From Rhodospirillaceae bacterium (GTDB lineage Bacteria; Pseudomonadota; Alphaproteobacteria; Rhodospirillales; Rhodospirillaceae): a stretch of 64,000 nucleotides of DNA. A model generated the notes under the pieces. The model did not search any database. It was not told where the DNA came from and saw only the letters and a list, made by a program, of their open reading frames with translations. Of this stretch, positions 46,027-55,066 are shown piece after piece. The translations under genes and the position numbers were made by a program. The DNA is taken from contig JAPKDQ010000002.1 in the NCBI GenBank assembly GCA_028822445.1, forward strand, positions 248,001 through 312,000, in the 5' to 3' direction. Position 1 is the stretch's first letter; each line of letters starts with the position of its first letter.

Positions 46027-47604
46027 TTATTCCTCCGCACTCGTTTCGCCGTCAGCGTCGGCGCTTTGGGCGCCCTCACCGTCTTCATCATCAAACCAGT
46101 GTGCGCGAGCTGCCATAATCATAGTATTCGCGTCATCCATGGACATAGAGCCAATGCCAAGCACCTCGATGAGTTCGTCGGATGCGAGATCTGCTAAGTC
46201 ATCTAGCGTTTTCACGCCCTTTTCGCCCAAAGCAATTAGCATTTCGACCTCAAGGCCATCGATGCCGGCATTCAGCAAGTCTTTAGCAATTCCAAGCTCT
46301 GAAAGCTTAGACATGAGTTTCTGATTTTTCTCTTCAATATTTGCTTGAGCGCGGGCCTTAAGTTCCACGGCAATATCTTCATCAAAACCTTCAATACTGA
46401 AGAGTTCGTTGTCGGGAACAAACGCAACCTCCTCAATCGAGGTGAAGCCTTCGGTCACCAAAAGGTGTGCGATGACATCGTCGACATCGAGTCCATCTAT
46501 GAAGGCTTGGCTACGGCTCTTAAATTCTTCTTGTCGCCGCGCGCTTTCCTCATCTTCTGTCAGGATATCGATGGTCCAGCCTGTTAAATGAGATGCTAGC
46601 CGCACGTTCTGACCACGCCGACCAATCGCAAGCGATAACTGGTCATCAGGCACGACAACTTCAATCCGCCCGGAGTCTTCGTCTAGAACGACCTTGCTGA
46701 CTTCAGCGGGAGCAAGGCCATTGACTACGAAGGTCGCAGGGTCTTCGTTCCATTGAATGATATCGATTTTCTCACCCTGCAGCTCGGCCACAACAGCTTG
46801 GACACGACTACCGCGCATGCCTACGCATGCACCAACTGGGTCAATCGAACTATCCTTAGAAATAACAGCAATTTTTGCGCGGCTTCCTGAATCTCTAGCA
46901 ACGGCTTTAATCTCAATAATACCATCATAAATTTCAGGAACTTCCTGCGCAAACAGCATGGCCATGAATTCAGGACATGTTCGTGATAGAAAGATCTGAG
47001 GTCCTCTTGGTTCTTCACGGACATCAATGATGTATGCGCGGACGCGGTCACCATTCTTAAAATGTTCGCGCGGGATTAGTTCATCACGACGTAAAAGCCC
47101 TTCGGCGCGTCCGAGGTCTACGACTACGTTGCCAAATTCGACCCGCTTAACCAAGCCGTTGACTACTTCACCGATACGTTCTTTATATTCTTCAAACTGG
47201 CGTGCGCGCTCTGCTTCACGAACGCGTTGAACAATAACTTGTTTCGCCATTTGTGAAGAGATGCGTCCGAAATCGATAGGGGGTAGCGGATCAATCAAGA
47301 ATTCGCCGATCTCGGCATCCTTCTTTTTTCGTTTGGCTTGATCAACTGTGAGCTGAATATTTTCGTCCTCAACGGCGTCTTGGTTTTCGACAACTTCAAG
47401 GTAACGAGCCAAGCGAATTTCGCCGCTCTTGCGATCGATTGTGGCGCGGATGTCTTTCTCTTGCCCATATTTTGAGCGCCCGGCTTTTTGCAGCGCTTGC
47501 TCCATAATCATGAACACTTCTTCGCGTTCAATCGACTTGTCGCGGGCAACTGCATCAGCCACCTGGATCAGTTCCGGTCGAGGCATTGCTATGCTTTGGG
47601 ACAT
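46027..47604 (-). CDS. nusA: Transcription termination/antitermination factor NusA
   Basis: A 525-residue RNA-polymerase factor. Order: N-terminal polymerase-binding domain (1-~130), S1 domain (~135-200, GEVVNGLVKRVEFGNVVVDLG), two KH domains (~230-345, including GACVGMRGSRVQAVV and AIGRRGQNVRLAS), then C-terminal acidic repeats with helix-hairpin-helix segments (~365-500). The tail is very acidic. It controls pausing, intrinsic termination and N-type antitermination. It is 6 bases after rimP. Confidence 0.97.
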   Translation of the reverse strand: MSQSIAMPRPELIQVADAVARDKSIEREEVFMIMEQALQKAGRSKYGQEKDIRATIDRKSGEIRLARYLEVVENQDAVEDENIQLTVDQAKRKKKDAEIGEFLIDPLPPIDFGRISSQMAKQVIVQRVREAERARQFEEYKERIGEVVNGLVKRVEFGNVVVDLGRAEGLLRRDELIPREHFKNGDRVRAYIIDVREEPRGPQIFLSRTCPEFMAMLFAQEVPEIYDGIIEIKAVARDSGSRAKIAVISKDSSIDPVGACVGMRGSRVQAVVAELQGEKIDIIQWNEDPATFVVNGLAPAEVSKVVLDEDSGRIEVVVPDDQLSLAIGRRGQNVRLASHLTGWTIDILTEDEESARRQEEFKSRSQAFIDGLDVDDVIAHLLVTEGFTSIEEVAFVPDNELFSIEGFDEDIAVELKARAQANIEEKNQKLMSKLSELGIAKDLLNAGIDGLEVEMLIALGEKGVKTLDDLADLASDELIEVLGIGSMSMDDANTMIMAARAHWFDDEDGEGAQSADADGETSAEE

Positions 47605-47610
47605 GATCTT

Positions 47611-48156
47611 CTACTCACTCTGTGCGTTTATGTTCTGTTGTTGTGTTTGGCCTTGGTTTTTTTCTGTTGCAGCGATGAGCGCGTCGTTAAGGACCAATTG
47701 CGCGCGATCAATTTCTGACAATGGCAATGCCACTTGTTGCCCATCGACCATAAGCTCCACGGCGTCGCTGCCCGATAGACCGTTAATGAGGCCGCGGAAT
47801 TTTTTACGGCCATCAATTGGCCGGCGTGTTTGAACTTTAGCTTCAAAACCAACATAGGAGTTAAAATCTTTAGGCCGGGTTAACGGGCGGTCAATGCCTG
47901 CTGAACTGACCTCTAAATTGTAAGCGCCGTCTAACGGATCCTCAGCCTCAAAAATATCATTGAGGGCCGCGCTAATGGCTGTGCAGTCATCAATATTAAT
48001 TAGGCTGCCATTTGCCCTGTCCGCCATAATTTGCAGTGAGCGCCGGCCACCTTCACCGGTGACGGCAACGCGCACGACTTCAAAGCCCATAGACACAAGT
48101 GTTGGGGCAATCTTTTCTTCGAGCCAGGTCAGTCGTTCCATAGCGCTTGCGCTCAT
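47611..48156 (-). CDS. rimP: Ribosome maturation factor RimP
   Basis: A 181-residue 30S assembly factor. Recognised by LEEKIAPTLVSMGFEVVRV (about 11-29), INIDDCTAISAALNDI (about 54-69) and YNLEVSSAGIDRPLTRPKDF (about 79-98). The open frame extends to 48240, but that would place the start at the hairpin; ATG 48156 is chosen (48141 is also possible). It begins the rimP-nusA-ylxR-infB-rbfA-truB-rpsO-pnp run. Confidence 0.94.
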   Translation of the reverse strand: MSASAMERLTWLEEKIAPTLVSMGFEVVRVAVTGEGGRRSLQIMADRANGSLINIDDCTAISAALNDIFEAEDPLDGAYNLEVSSAGIDRPLTRPKDFNSYVGFEAKVQTRRPIDGRKKFRGLINGLSGSDAVELMVDGQQVALPLSEIDRAQLVLNDALIAATEKNQGQTQQQNINAQSE

Positions 48157-48196
48157 TCGTTGATGACCGGGGCTGGTGGAATTCGTATCCCACAAA

Positions 48197-48224
48197 CAAA
48201 AAAAGTGGGCCAGTGGCCCACCCC
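48197..48224 (-). terminator. Intrinsic terminator upstream of rimP
   Basis: On the minus strand GTGGGCC pairs with GGCCCAC (stem 48205-48221) around a 3-base loop, followed by a run of seven T. This is a strong intrinsic terminator in the 133-base gap between trmB and rimP. It may end the metK-trmB transcript or act as an attenuator in the rimP-nusA leader; rimP leaders with premature terminators are known in other bacteria. Confidence 0.8.
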
Positions 48225-48289
48225 TCAGGTCAGTCGACATGTGAAGTTAATTCACTCGTATAATCGGAATCCTATTTTCAGGCAAGGGC

Positions 48290-49003
48290 TTAGCCCGGGT
48301 TTCTGAGAAACGAGAAGTACATAGGCGTGCGGCCTTCTCTGATGGCCTTTTGTTCGTAGCGAGTGGCGATTGAGTCTTCCGGACGGCATCGCCAGTCGTT
48401 TGGCCCTGAAATGACCCATTGGAAAGCTGGGTGAACCGGGGCGTGACGAAGACACCATCGTGCGTATTCTGGGTGGTCTGTTGCGATACGGAACTCGGCC
48501 CCAGGCCTCATAATGCGGGCCAATTGATCTAATGTAGCCTGACAAATAAAACGCCGTTTTGCGTGCTTTTTTTTGGGCCAGGGGTCAGGGTAGAGTAAAA
48601 AAACACGGTCTAGGCTATTGTCACCTACCATAGGTAGAAATTCACGGGCATCACTATCTAGTATTCGTATATTCTTAAGTGCTGCTGTGGCGCTCTGACG
48701 CAGAAGAGAGGCAATTCCGTTCTCGAAAATCTCAGCTCCGATGAATCCGACCTGTGGGTTAGCCTTAGCCTGGGCGGCTAAGTGCTCTCCACCGCCAAAC
48801 CCGATTTCTAGCCATATTGTCTCGTGCTTAGGCTCAAAAAATTGCTTAGGGTCGCAGGGTGAATTAATCGAGGCCGCATCGATGCGGACGTTTGGAAGGT
48901 CATGCTTTATAGCCTGGCGCAGGCTGTCTCTGAGGCGCTTACCCTTGCGCCGCCCGAACAGATGAACTCGGTTTTTTGAAGCGTCCGAGAGTGGCTTAAA
49001 CAC
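48290..49003 (-). CDS. trmB: tRNA (guanine-N7)-methyltransferase
   Basis: A 237-residue SAM-dependent enzyme that makes m7G46 in tRNA. SAM motif [14 protein letters not shown] (about 62-75), [14 protein letters not shown] (about 88-101) and the signature [17 protein letters not shown] (about 133-149) are clear. The start is taken as GTG 49003, inside the last codons of metK (8-base overlap), because it gives the usual N-terminus [12 protein letters not shown]. The open frame extends to 49108, which would overlap metK much more. Confidence 0.93.
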   Translation of the reverse strand: MFKPLSDASKNRVHLFGRRKGKRLRDSLRQAIKHDLPNVRIDAASINSPCDPKQFFEPKHETIWLEIGFGGGEHLAAQAKANPQVGFIGAEIFENGIASLLRQSATAALKNIRILDSDAREFLPMVGDNSLDRVFLLYPDPWPKKKHAKRRFICQATLDQLARIMRPGAEFRIATDHPEYARWCLRHAPVHPAFQWVISGPNDWRCRPEDSIATRYEQKAIREGRTPMYFSFLRNPG

Positions 49004-50168
49004 CGAACGCGGATTCAAGAGGCTCAACCAAATCGAGGCGCTCCCATGAAAATCCGCCGTCGCCATCTGCTTTCCGACCAAAGTGGCCGTATGCAGCTGT
49101 GCGCCCATAAATTGGCTTATTGAGGCCCAGGTGCTCTCGAATGCCGCGTGGGCTTAGATCCATCAGGTCTTGAAGAACTTTAGCGAGCTTGTCTTCTTCG
49201 ACTTTCCCTGTGCCTTGGGTGTCAACGTATACTGACAAGGGCCTTGATACGCCTATGGCATAAGACAGCTGAATTAAACACCGGTCTGCAAGTCCGGCGG
49301 AGACAACATTTTTAGCCAAATAGCGAGAGGCGTAGGCCGCTGACCGGTCTACTTTAGTGGGGTCTTTGCCCGAGAATGCTCCACCGCCATGTGGTGCTGC
49401 TCCACCATATGTATCCACGATAATTTTGCGCCCGGTTAAACCGCAGTCTCCGTCTGGGCCGCCAATCACAAACCGCCCTGTCGGATTCACATAGAAGGCG
49501 TCTTCAGGGCACATCCACCCCCCTGGTAAAACGCCCTCTACATGTTGACGGACCATCGCGCGAATTGTGTCTTGGTCCACGCCCTCTGTGTGTTGTGTTG
49601 AAACAACTATGGACGCCGCGCCAACTGGTTTTCCGTCGCGATATTGGAGGCTGACCTGGCTCTTAGAGTCGGGGCCAAGAAACGGTGCGTCGCCGGCATG
49701 CCGCGCATCAGCAAGCGATTTTAAAATCTGATGTGAATAATGTATGGGGGCTGGCATGAGTTCAGGGGTTTCTGTAACGGCGTAGCCAAACATGATGCCT
49801 TGGTCGCCTGCGCCTTCATCTTTGTTGCCTGCTGAATCGACCCCGACTGAGATATCGGCTGATTGGGAATGGACATGGCAGTCAACTTGCATGTTATCCC
49901 AGTGAAAGCCTTCTTGTTCGTAGCCGATGTCTTTCACGGCATTCCGAGCTGCAGAGATTATGGCATCTGCCGTCACGGACCCTGGTCCGCGGACTTCGCC
50001 AGCCAGAACAATAAGATTGGTGGTGCACAATGTTTCCACGGCCACCCTTGCCTGAGGGTCAGCACTCAAAAACAAATCGACAACCTCATCGGACACCCGG
50101 TCGCTCACTTTATCGGGGTGGCCCTCTGAAACAGATTCACTGGTGAAAACATAGTTAGATAGAGACAC
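48996..50168 (-). CDS. metK: S-adenosylmethionine synthetase
   Basis: A 390-residue enzyme making SAM from ATP and methionine. The ATP/metal motif [17 protein letters not shown] (about 12-28), the loop [12 protein letters not shown] (about 118-129) and [19 protein letters not shown] (about 257-275) are intact. It overlaps trmB and follows the XRE gene after about 200 bases containing hairpins. The order lnt-XRE-metK-trmB is conserved in alphaproteobacteria. Confidence 0.98.
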   Translation of the reverse strand: MSLSNYVFTSESVSEGHPDKVSDRVSDEVVDLFLSADPQARVAVETLCTTNLIVLAGEVRGPGSVTADAIISAARNAVKDIGYEQEGFHWDNMQVDCHVHSQSADISVGVDSAGNKDEGAGDQGIMFGYAVTETPELMPAPIHYSHQILKSLADARHAGDAPFLGPDSKSQVSLQYRDGKPVGAASIVVSTQHTEGVDQDTIRAMVRQHVEGVLPGGWMCPEDAFYVNPTGRFVIGGPDGDCGLTGRKIIVDTYGGAAPHGGGAFSGKDPTKVDRSAAYASRYLAKNVVSAGLADRCLIQLSYAIGVSRPLSVYVDTQGTGKVEEDKLAKVLQDLMDLSPRGIREHLGLNKPIYGRTAAYGHFGRKADGDGGFSWERLDLVEPLESAFGV

Positions 50169-50296
50169 AAATAGGTTCCTTCAGTGCTTAACCAACGACG
50201 TCTGTAGACGACAAATATGCCTCGGAGGTACTGGAACGCCTTAGGATTTGCAAGTCATCATGCATCTCCTGGTTTCAGAACCCTCTGAATACGATC

Positions 50297-50326
50297 ATAA
50301 AAGCGCCCCGCTTTCTCAAGCGAGGC
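50297..50326 (-). terminator. Intrinsic terminator after the XRE gene / in the metK leader
   Basis: Minus-strand GCCTCGCTT (50318-50326) pairs with AAGCGGGGC (50305-50313) around a 4-base loop, nine pairs with G-U allowed, followed by GCTTTTA. It lies 50 bases after the XRE stop and about 130 bases before metK. An upstream hairpin GGCTCT/AGAGCC (about 50324-50355) shares bases with it, so the two structures compete. Confidence 0.65.
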
Positions 50327-50375
50327 TCTGTACACCTATCAGGTTTGCGAGAGCCCGGCGGTTCACGCGAAGGTA

Positions 50376-50870
50376 TTAGCCGTCTTCGAGGATGGCTTCT
50401 TCGGCAGTCGCGAGAGATTTCGCTAGTTCATAAATTCGGCGGCGCACTTGGGGGCTGGTGATTTTATAATATGCCCTTACTAGATCTAAGGTTTCTCTCT
50501 TCGTCATCTGGTCTGTGTCTTTATACTCGGGCTCGTCTGTCCGCCCCGTTAAATTTCGGGGACTGGCAGCCTGAACATCATCTTCCATGTCTTCAAAGAA
50601 ATAAGAGACAGGGCAATCCAAAACGCGGCTCAGGTCCCACAATCGACTGGCACCTATCCTATTTGCCCCTCGCTCATACTTCTGAACCTGCTGAAACGTT
50701 AAGCCTATGGCCGCACCCAATTTTTCCTGGCTCAGACCAAGCAAAGCCCTCCGTAAGCGCACTCTGCTGCCGACATATACGTCGACGGGATTTGGTTTTC
50801 CAGATGGCATGCGGCCCCGTGATGAGCGACTTACTGTGCCGTCAAGGACTTGTCTTTCTTCAAAACGCAT
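50376..50870 (-). CDS. XRE-family helix-turn-helix regulator (paralogue 2, metK-linked)
   Basis: A 164-residue protein with the same plan as the regulator at 16291-16818: VGSRVRLRRALLGLSQEKLG, helix-turn-helix GLTFQQVQKYERG, then SRLWDLSRVLDCPVSYFFED, and a C-terminal ETLDLVRAYYKI. An XRE gene at this place between lnt and metK is a conserved alphaproteobacterial arrangement. Its targets are not known; metK, immediately downstream, is an obvious candidate. Confidence 0.9.
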   Translation of the reverse strand: MRFEERQVLDGTVSRSSRGRMPSGKPNPVDVYVGSRVRLRRALLGLSQEKLGAAIGLTFQQVQKYERGANRIGASRLWDLSRVLDCPVSYFFEDMEDDVQAASPRNLTGRTDEPEYKDTDQMTKRETLDLVRAYYKITSPQVRRRIYELAKSLATAEEAILEDG

Positions 50871-50939
50871 AGGGTTGCTCCTTTAATTTACTCAAAGGCT
50901 GCAATTGGTCTGTCTGCAGCTAAGGCTATTTCAGCCCAG

Positions 50940-50957
50940 ATTACTAAAAGTTGTAAT
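50940..50957. promoter_or_regulatory. Inverted repeat upstream of the metK-linked XRE gene
   Basis: ATTAC (50940-50944) and GTAAT (50953-50957) form an inverted repeat with an 8-base spacer, 70 bases before the XRE start. It could be an autoregulatory operator, but it has no experimental support and similar short repeats occur by chance in AT-rich DNA. Confidence 0.25.
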
Positions 50958-51046
50958 ACCCTATCTTGAATACTACTTTTAACCCAATTTTTTAATAAAT
51001 AGTGATGGAAAGCCCCATCTATGAACGCACAGGCAACAGGCTTAGT

Positions 51047-52633
51047 TCATAAGTTTTTTGAGTGACGCCGACTAATCCATATTGCGATTGCCATAAGAAG
51101 GCTGGCGAACCCAAGAAATGGCCAGTGCTCAAAACGAGAAAACAGTGTTGGACTTAAGGCTCTGGGTAGGCGGTGGTCTAAAAAGCCCTTCTCGCCTAGG
51201 GGTATAGTACCTAAAATCCGACCATACCCGTCAATAACCGCGCTGGTTCCAGTATTGGCAACCCTAGCCATCGGAAGCCCTTCTTCAACAGAGCGCATCT
51301 GCGCTGCTGCCAAGTGCTGGTGAGGGCCACTTGAATCACCAAACCATGCATCATTGGTTAGGTTAAGTAGCCAGCTGGGTCGATCTTTGTCAGATGTCAC
51401 TGCGCCTGGAAAAATCACCTCATAGCAAATTAACGGGCTGAAACTAGGAATGCCGGGCAGAGTAATCGTAGCCGGGCCAATACCGGGCGTGAATCCGGTT
51501 TTGCCCGTAATCTGGGGAAGGGGGATGTACTCGCCAAGTGGCATGTACTCGCCAAATGGGACAAGGTGCGTTTTGTCATAGACAGCCCTAATTGTGCTGT
51601 CCGGAGCGACCGCGAAAAAACTATTGAAGGCTTGCCTGTCAGCCCGCTGCCCGATGACGCGGGGGGCACCGGTCAAAACGTAGCCATTCTTTGGCGCAGC
51701 TTGCGCAGTTGCTGCCAGTGCGCCGGAGGCCTTATTAAGTGGAAACGGCACCGCCGTTTCAGCCCACAGAACGTGTGTGACGTCGGCGGCGTTGGTTGTA
51801 CTTAGTCTTACCTGTTCAAGAACATGCTGCTCCCGCAACCCCGGCCGCCATTTATCAACCTGGGCAATATTAGGCTGAACGAGGCGCAGCATGATGTTCG
51901 GAACAAACTCGACGTTAGCGGAGGACAGGCGAGCTGCACCCCAGACGGTAATGGCGATGAGTGGAGCATGAAAAAAGATGATCGCTACGCGTGTCAGTAG
52001 TTTTGATGACGGTGCTGTGACGAGCACTAGTGCCGATGCCGCCAACACGGTTAGGAATGATAGACCATAAACGCCGAATATGCTTGCGCCTTGCAGTGTT
52101 GCCGGGACAGTTGCCCATGTGCTGCCAATCGGATTCCATGGCAGGCCCGTCATGAACCAGCCTCGAAAACATTCTACTAGTGCCCACCCAGAAGCAAAAA
52201 TTGTAACTCGGCAGACTGCGAGGGTGAAATTCAAACTGGGCCAAATGTTTTTTACCATCGGTGTCAGCGCGCGGACCACGAGACCAACGAAGGCGACGTA
52301 TAGTGCAAAACCTGCAGCCAAACCGCCAATTGATGGCAACGCGAGAGCCGCAAATGTTTCGCTGTCGACGAAGAAAGCGTTGCCAATCCAAGCAAAGCCA
52401 ATCGCAAAGTAGCCAAAGCCGAAGCTCCACCCGACATAAAAAGTTTCACGATTGGACTTGGACGCCTCCAGTAAAATCAGAAATGCCGGAAAAGCTATCC
52501 ATAGCACTGGCCAAGCGTTCCAGGGCGGCATCGAAGATGTTGCTAGAGCACCTGCTATGAATGCGACAGCGGCTTTTTTGTGTTTTGTGGAGTTGCGAAT
52601 GCGTGCCACTAGGGCCGTGAAATTTAACGTCAC
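51047..52633 (-). CDS. lnt: Apolipoprotein N-acyltransferase
   Basis: A 528-residue inner-membrane enzyme that adds the third acyl chain to lipoproteins. About six membrane segments occupy residues 1-220, followed by a nitrilase-like periplasmic domain with the triad Glu in LWAETAVPF (about 292), Lys in YDKTHLVPFGEY (about 352) and Cys in LICYEVIFP (about 400). A final membrane helix is at about 500-520. The start is GTG 52633, overlapping the corC stop by 4 bases. It fits with the several predicted lipoproteins in this window. Confidence 0.94.
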   Translation of the reverse strand: MTLNFTALVARIRNSTKHKKAAVAFIAGALATSSMPPWNAWPVLWIAFPAFLILLEASKSNRETFYVGWSFGFGYFAIGFAWIGNAFFVDSETFAALALPSIGGLAAGFALYVAFVGLVVRALTPMVKNIWPSLNFTLAVCRVTIFASGWALVECFRGWFMTGLPWNPIGSTWATVPATLQGASIFGVYGLSFLTVLAASALVLVTAPSSKLLTRVAIIFFHAPLIAITVWGAARLSSANVEFVPNIMLRLVQPNIAQVDKWRPGLREQHVLEQVRLSTTNAADVTHVLWAETAVPFPLNKASGALAATAQAAPKNGYVLTGAPRVIGQRADRQAFNSFFAVAPDSTIRAVYDKTHLVPFGEYMPLGEYIPLPQITGKTGFTPGIGPATITLPGIPSFSPLICYEVIFPGAVTSDKDRPSWLLNLTNDAWFGDSSGPHQHLAAAQMRSVEEGLPMARVANTGTSAVIDGYGRILGTIPLGEKGFLDHRLPRALSPTLFSRFEHWPFLGFASLLMAIAIWISRRHSKNL

Positions 52634-53541
52634 GCCCCACCGGCCGGTTTAGGCAAATGACGTAAACGAAGGCGGCGAATGCGCCTCGGGTCGGCATCAA
52701 TAATCTCAAATTCTAAACCGTTGGGGTGGGTTACTAATTCACCAAGACTCGGAACGCGGCCCGTTAATCTAATGACTAAGCCACCTAGCGTATCGAGTTC
52801 GTTCATGTCCTCTTCGGAGAATACTGGCCCGTAACGTTCTGTGAAGTCATTCAACGTTACGCGTGCGTCGGCCATAATCGTGCCATCGGCCCGGTCGGTT
52901 AATTCTGGCTCTGAGTCCTCATCATGTTCGTCTGCAATTTCACCGACGATCTGTTCCACTAAATCTTCAATCGTGACTAGGCCGTCAATGCCGCCATATT
53001 CATCGACGACCATGGCCATGTGTGTGCGCTTCAAGCGCATCTCTAGTAAAAGGTCCAGGACGCGCGCGGTTGGCGCAACAAAAATTACGGGCCGCATAGT
53101 CGTTGAAAGATCGGTACTGGCCTCTTGATCGGCCTTTCCCGCGATTAGGGCGCCGGAGAGATCTTTGATGTGGACCATACCCACGACTTCATCGAGAGAG
53201 CCGCGGTAGACGGGAACTCGTGAGTGACCCTGCGCTACTAAAAGAGCGATAACATCGATAAGGGGTGTGTCTAGGCCCACTGAAGCAATGTCGGTGCGTG
53301 GCACCATAATTTGTTCGACGGTGGCGTTGCGTTGTTTCAGAACATTAGAGAGCAAAACGCGTTCGTGTTCGTCGATTGCATCTTCGTGATCCGGCTGCTC
53401 TTCGATCAGCTCCTCGATAACCTCGCGTACAGATCCGGTATCTGTGGTGCCTGGAGATACCCAGGCACGGATTTTACGCAGCCAGTTTCCGCCGGACTCA
53501 TCTTTAGTGCGGTCAAGGTCAGATCGAGTTGTGTCAGTCAT
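52630..53541 (-). CDS. CorC/HlyC-family CBS-domain protein
   Basis: A 303-residue soluble protein with a pair of CBS domains (about residues 75-200: EQIMVPRTDIASVG near 76-89 and MAMVVDEYGGIDGLVTIEDLVE near 175-196, quoted in parts) and a C-terminal CorC/HlyC domain. Unlike the larger hemolysin-type relatives it has no membrane domain. It is conserved between ybeY and lnt and has been linked to divalent-cation (Mg/Co) transport and ribosome-associated YbeY; function is not settled. It overlaps both neighbours by 4 bases. Confidence 0.9.
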   Translation of the reverse strand: MTDTTRSDLDRTKDESGGNWLRKIRAWVSPGTTDTGSVREVIEELIEEQPDHEDAIDEHERVLLSNVLKQRNATVEQIMVPRTDIASVGLDTPLIDVIALLVAQGHSRVPVYRGSLDEVVGMVHIKDLSGALIAGKADQEASTDLSTTMRPVIFVAPTARVLDLLLEMRLKRTHMAMVVDEYGGIDGLVTIEDLVEQIVGEIADEHDEDSEPELTDRADGTIMADARVTLNDFTERYGPVFSEEDMNELDTLGGLVIRLTGRVPSLGELVTHPNGLEFEIIDADPRRIRRLRLRHLPKPAGGA

Positions 53542-54074
53542 GGTGTTTTGTCGTTAGTGGCATAGGGGTCTGAGAATCCCAGGCGTGCCATACAATCCAC
53601 TTCTAGGCCTTCCATCACGGCGGCATCATCCTCATGTTCGTGATCATAACCCAAAAGATGCAGAACGCCATGGATGACAAGGTGCGCCAGATGTTCCGCG
53701 ACGGGTTTTTCCGCTCGCCTCGCCTCTTTCTCAACTGTTTGCCACGCGAGAATGATATCGCCAAGCAAGATGCCTGCGCCTTGAAATGCAGGGCTCGTAT
53801 CTCCCGGAAAAGACAAGACGTTGGTCGGCTTGTCTTTTCCAAGGTGATCTCGATTTAGGCTCTTAACCGCTGCGTTGTCGCTGAGCAGAACATTGATTTC
53901 AATCGGTCCGGGTAATTTTTTTTTAGCTAGCGGGTGGCTAGTCGCTAGGCTGCGACGGCCTATAGCCCAGCCGCTTTGCGCCGCTTTGCGCGTAAACTGT
54001 GTCGTGTCAGGAACCTGGCCGCACCAGCCTTTATGGTCTACGCGCACAACTGTACGCAACCTTGCTGCAGTCAT
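53538..54074 (-). CDS. ybeY: Endoribonuclease YbeY
   Basis: A 178-residue zinc-dependent RNase involved in 16S 3'-end maturation and ribosome quality control. The metal site is HGVLHLLGYDHE with His135, His139 and His145. Upstream conserved parts are LNRDHLGKDKPTNVLSFP (about 73-90) and LLGDIILA (about 103-110). It overlaps phoH and corC by 4 bases each. The N-terminal ~45 residues are less conserved. Confidence 0.93.
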   Translation of the reverse strand: MTAARLRTVVRVDHKGWCGQVPDTTQFTRKAAQSGWAIGRRSLATSHPLAKKKLPGPIEINVLLSDNAAVKSLNRDHLGKDKPTNVLSFPGDTSPAFQGAGILLGDIILAWQTVEKEARRAEKPVAEHLAHLVIHGVLHLLGYDHEHEDDAAVMEGLEVDCMARLGFSDPYATNDKTP

Positions 54075-55066
54075 GGTTTGTTCTTATTCCCCGGCTTTGG
54101 GGCGGCGTGCAACCGCGCATCGCGGGCATCATAAGCTGTGACAATCCGCGTCACGAGATCATGTCGAACAACGTCCTTGCTTGTGAACGTGACCTGTCCG
54201 ATTTCATCGATGCTGTCGAGAATACCGAGCGAATCACGCAATCCAGACTTTACACCCAGAGGTAAGTCGACTTGGCTCATGTCCCCGGTAACGACCATGC
54301 GAGAGTTTTCGCCCATTCGAGTCAAAAACATTTTCATCTGGACCGGCGTTGTATTCTGCGCCTCGTCCAAAATCACAAAAGCGTTTGATAGTGTGCGGCC
54401 ACGCATGAAAGCGAGGGGCGCGACTTCAATCTCACCCGACGCTAAAAGCTTTACGACAAGGTCCCCCGGCATCATATCGTAGAGTGCGTCGTATAGTGGC
54501 CGGAGGTAGGGGTCGATTTTGTCACGCATATCACCCGGCAAAAACCCAAGGCGTTCGCCGGCTTCAACGGCCGGGCGCGATAAAATAATGCGATCCACTT
54601 TTCCAGAAAGCTTCAACTCAACAGCCTTGGCAACGGCTATGTAGGTTTTTCCAGTCCCCGCAGGGCCCAATGCAAACACCATGGCTTTGTTGGCTAGGGC
54701 CTCGAAGAATGTTGCCTGTCCGGCGGACCTCGGTCGGACGTGACGCTTGCTGGTGCGTATCGCCAGCTCATCTTCGTTTGCAGCTGATGGTCGTCCACCT
54801 TCCGCTAAACGCGCGGCTCCGTCGACATCGCCATTGTCTATCGTCTGCCCTGCTTCCAGGCGCCCATAAAGGCTCTCCAAAGCTTGTTGTGCCATTAGCG
54901 CCAACTCGTCGGATCCCTCGATTGTGATTGTATTGCCGCGCGTATGCAGCGTGACACCTAGCCGGGATTCAATTTGATCAAGGTGCGAGTTGTTGGGGCC
55001 ATACAGCTGCTGAATGAGTCCATTTTTTTCAAACTCACAGGTCAATCTTGCTGTTTTATCTGTCAA
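54071..55066 (-). CDS. PhoH-family ATPase
   Basis: A 331-residue PhoH/YbeZ ATPase. An N-terminal KH-like region (1-~75) is followed by Walker A GPAGTGKT (134-141) and Walker [10 protein letters not shown] (about 225-233), with [10 protein letters not shown] (about 258-267) as sensor. YbeZ works with YbeY and is probably an RNA-linked ATPase. The start is a TTG at 55066 overlapping the miaB stop; no ATG is available nearby. Confidence 0.93.
   Translation of the reverse strand: MTDKTARLTCEFEKNGLIQQLYGPNNSHLDQIESRLGVTLHTRGNTITIEGSDELALMAQQALESLYGRLEAGQTIDNGDVDGAARLAEGGRPSAANEDELAIRTSKRHVRPRSAGQATFFEALANKAMVFALGPAGTGKTYIAVAKAVELKLSGKVDRIILSRPAVEAGERLGFLPGDMRDKIDPYLRPLYDALYDMMPGDLVVKLLASGEIEVAPLAFMRGRTLSNAFVILDEAQNTTPVQMKMFLTRMGENSRMVVTGDMSQVDLPLGVKSGLRDSLGILDSIDEIGQVTFTSKDVVRHDLVTRIVTAYDARDARLHAAPKPGNKNKP

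Noticed and set aside
50169-50375. Known SAM or SAM/SAH riboswitch upstream of metK
   Set aside because: Hairpins are present but no recognised SAM-II, SAM-V or SAM/SAH core could be matched.
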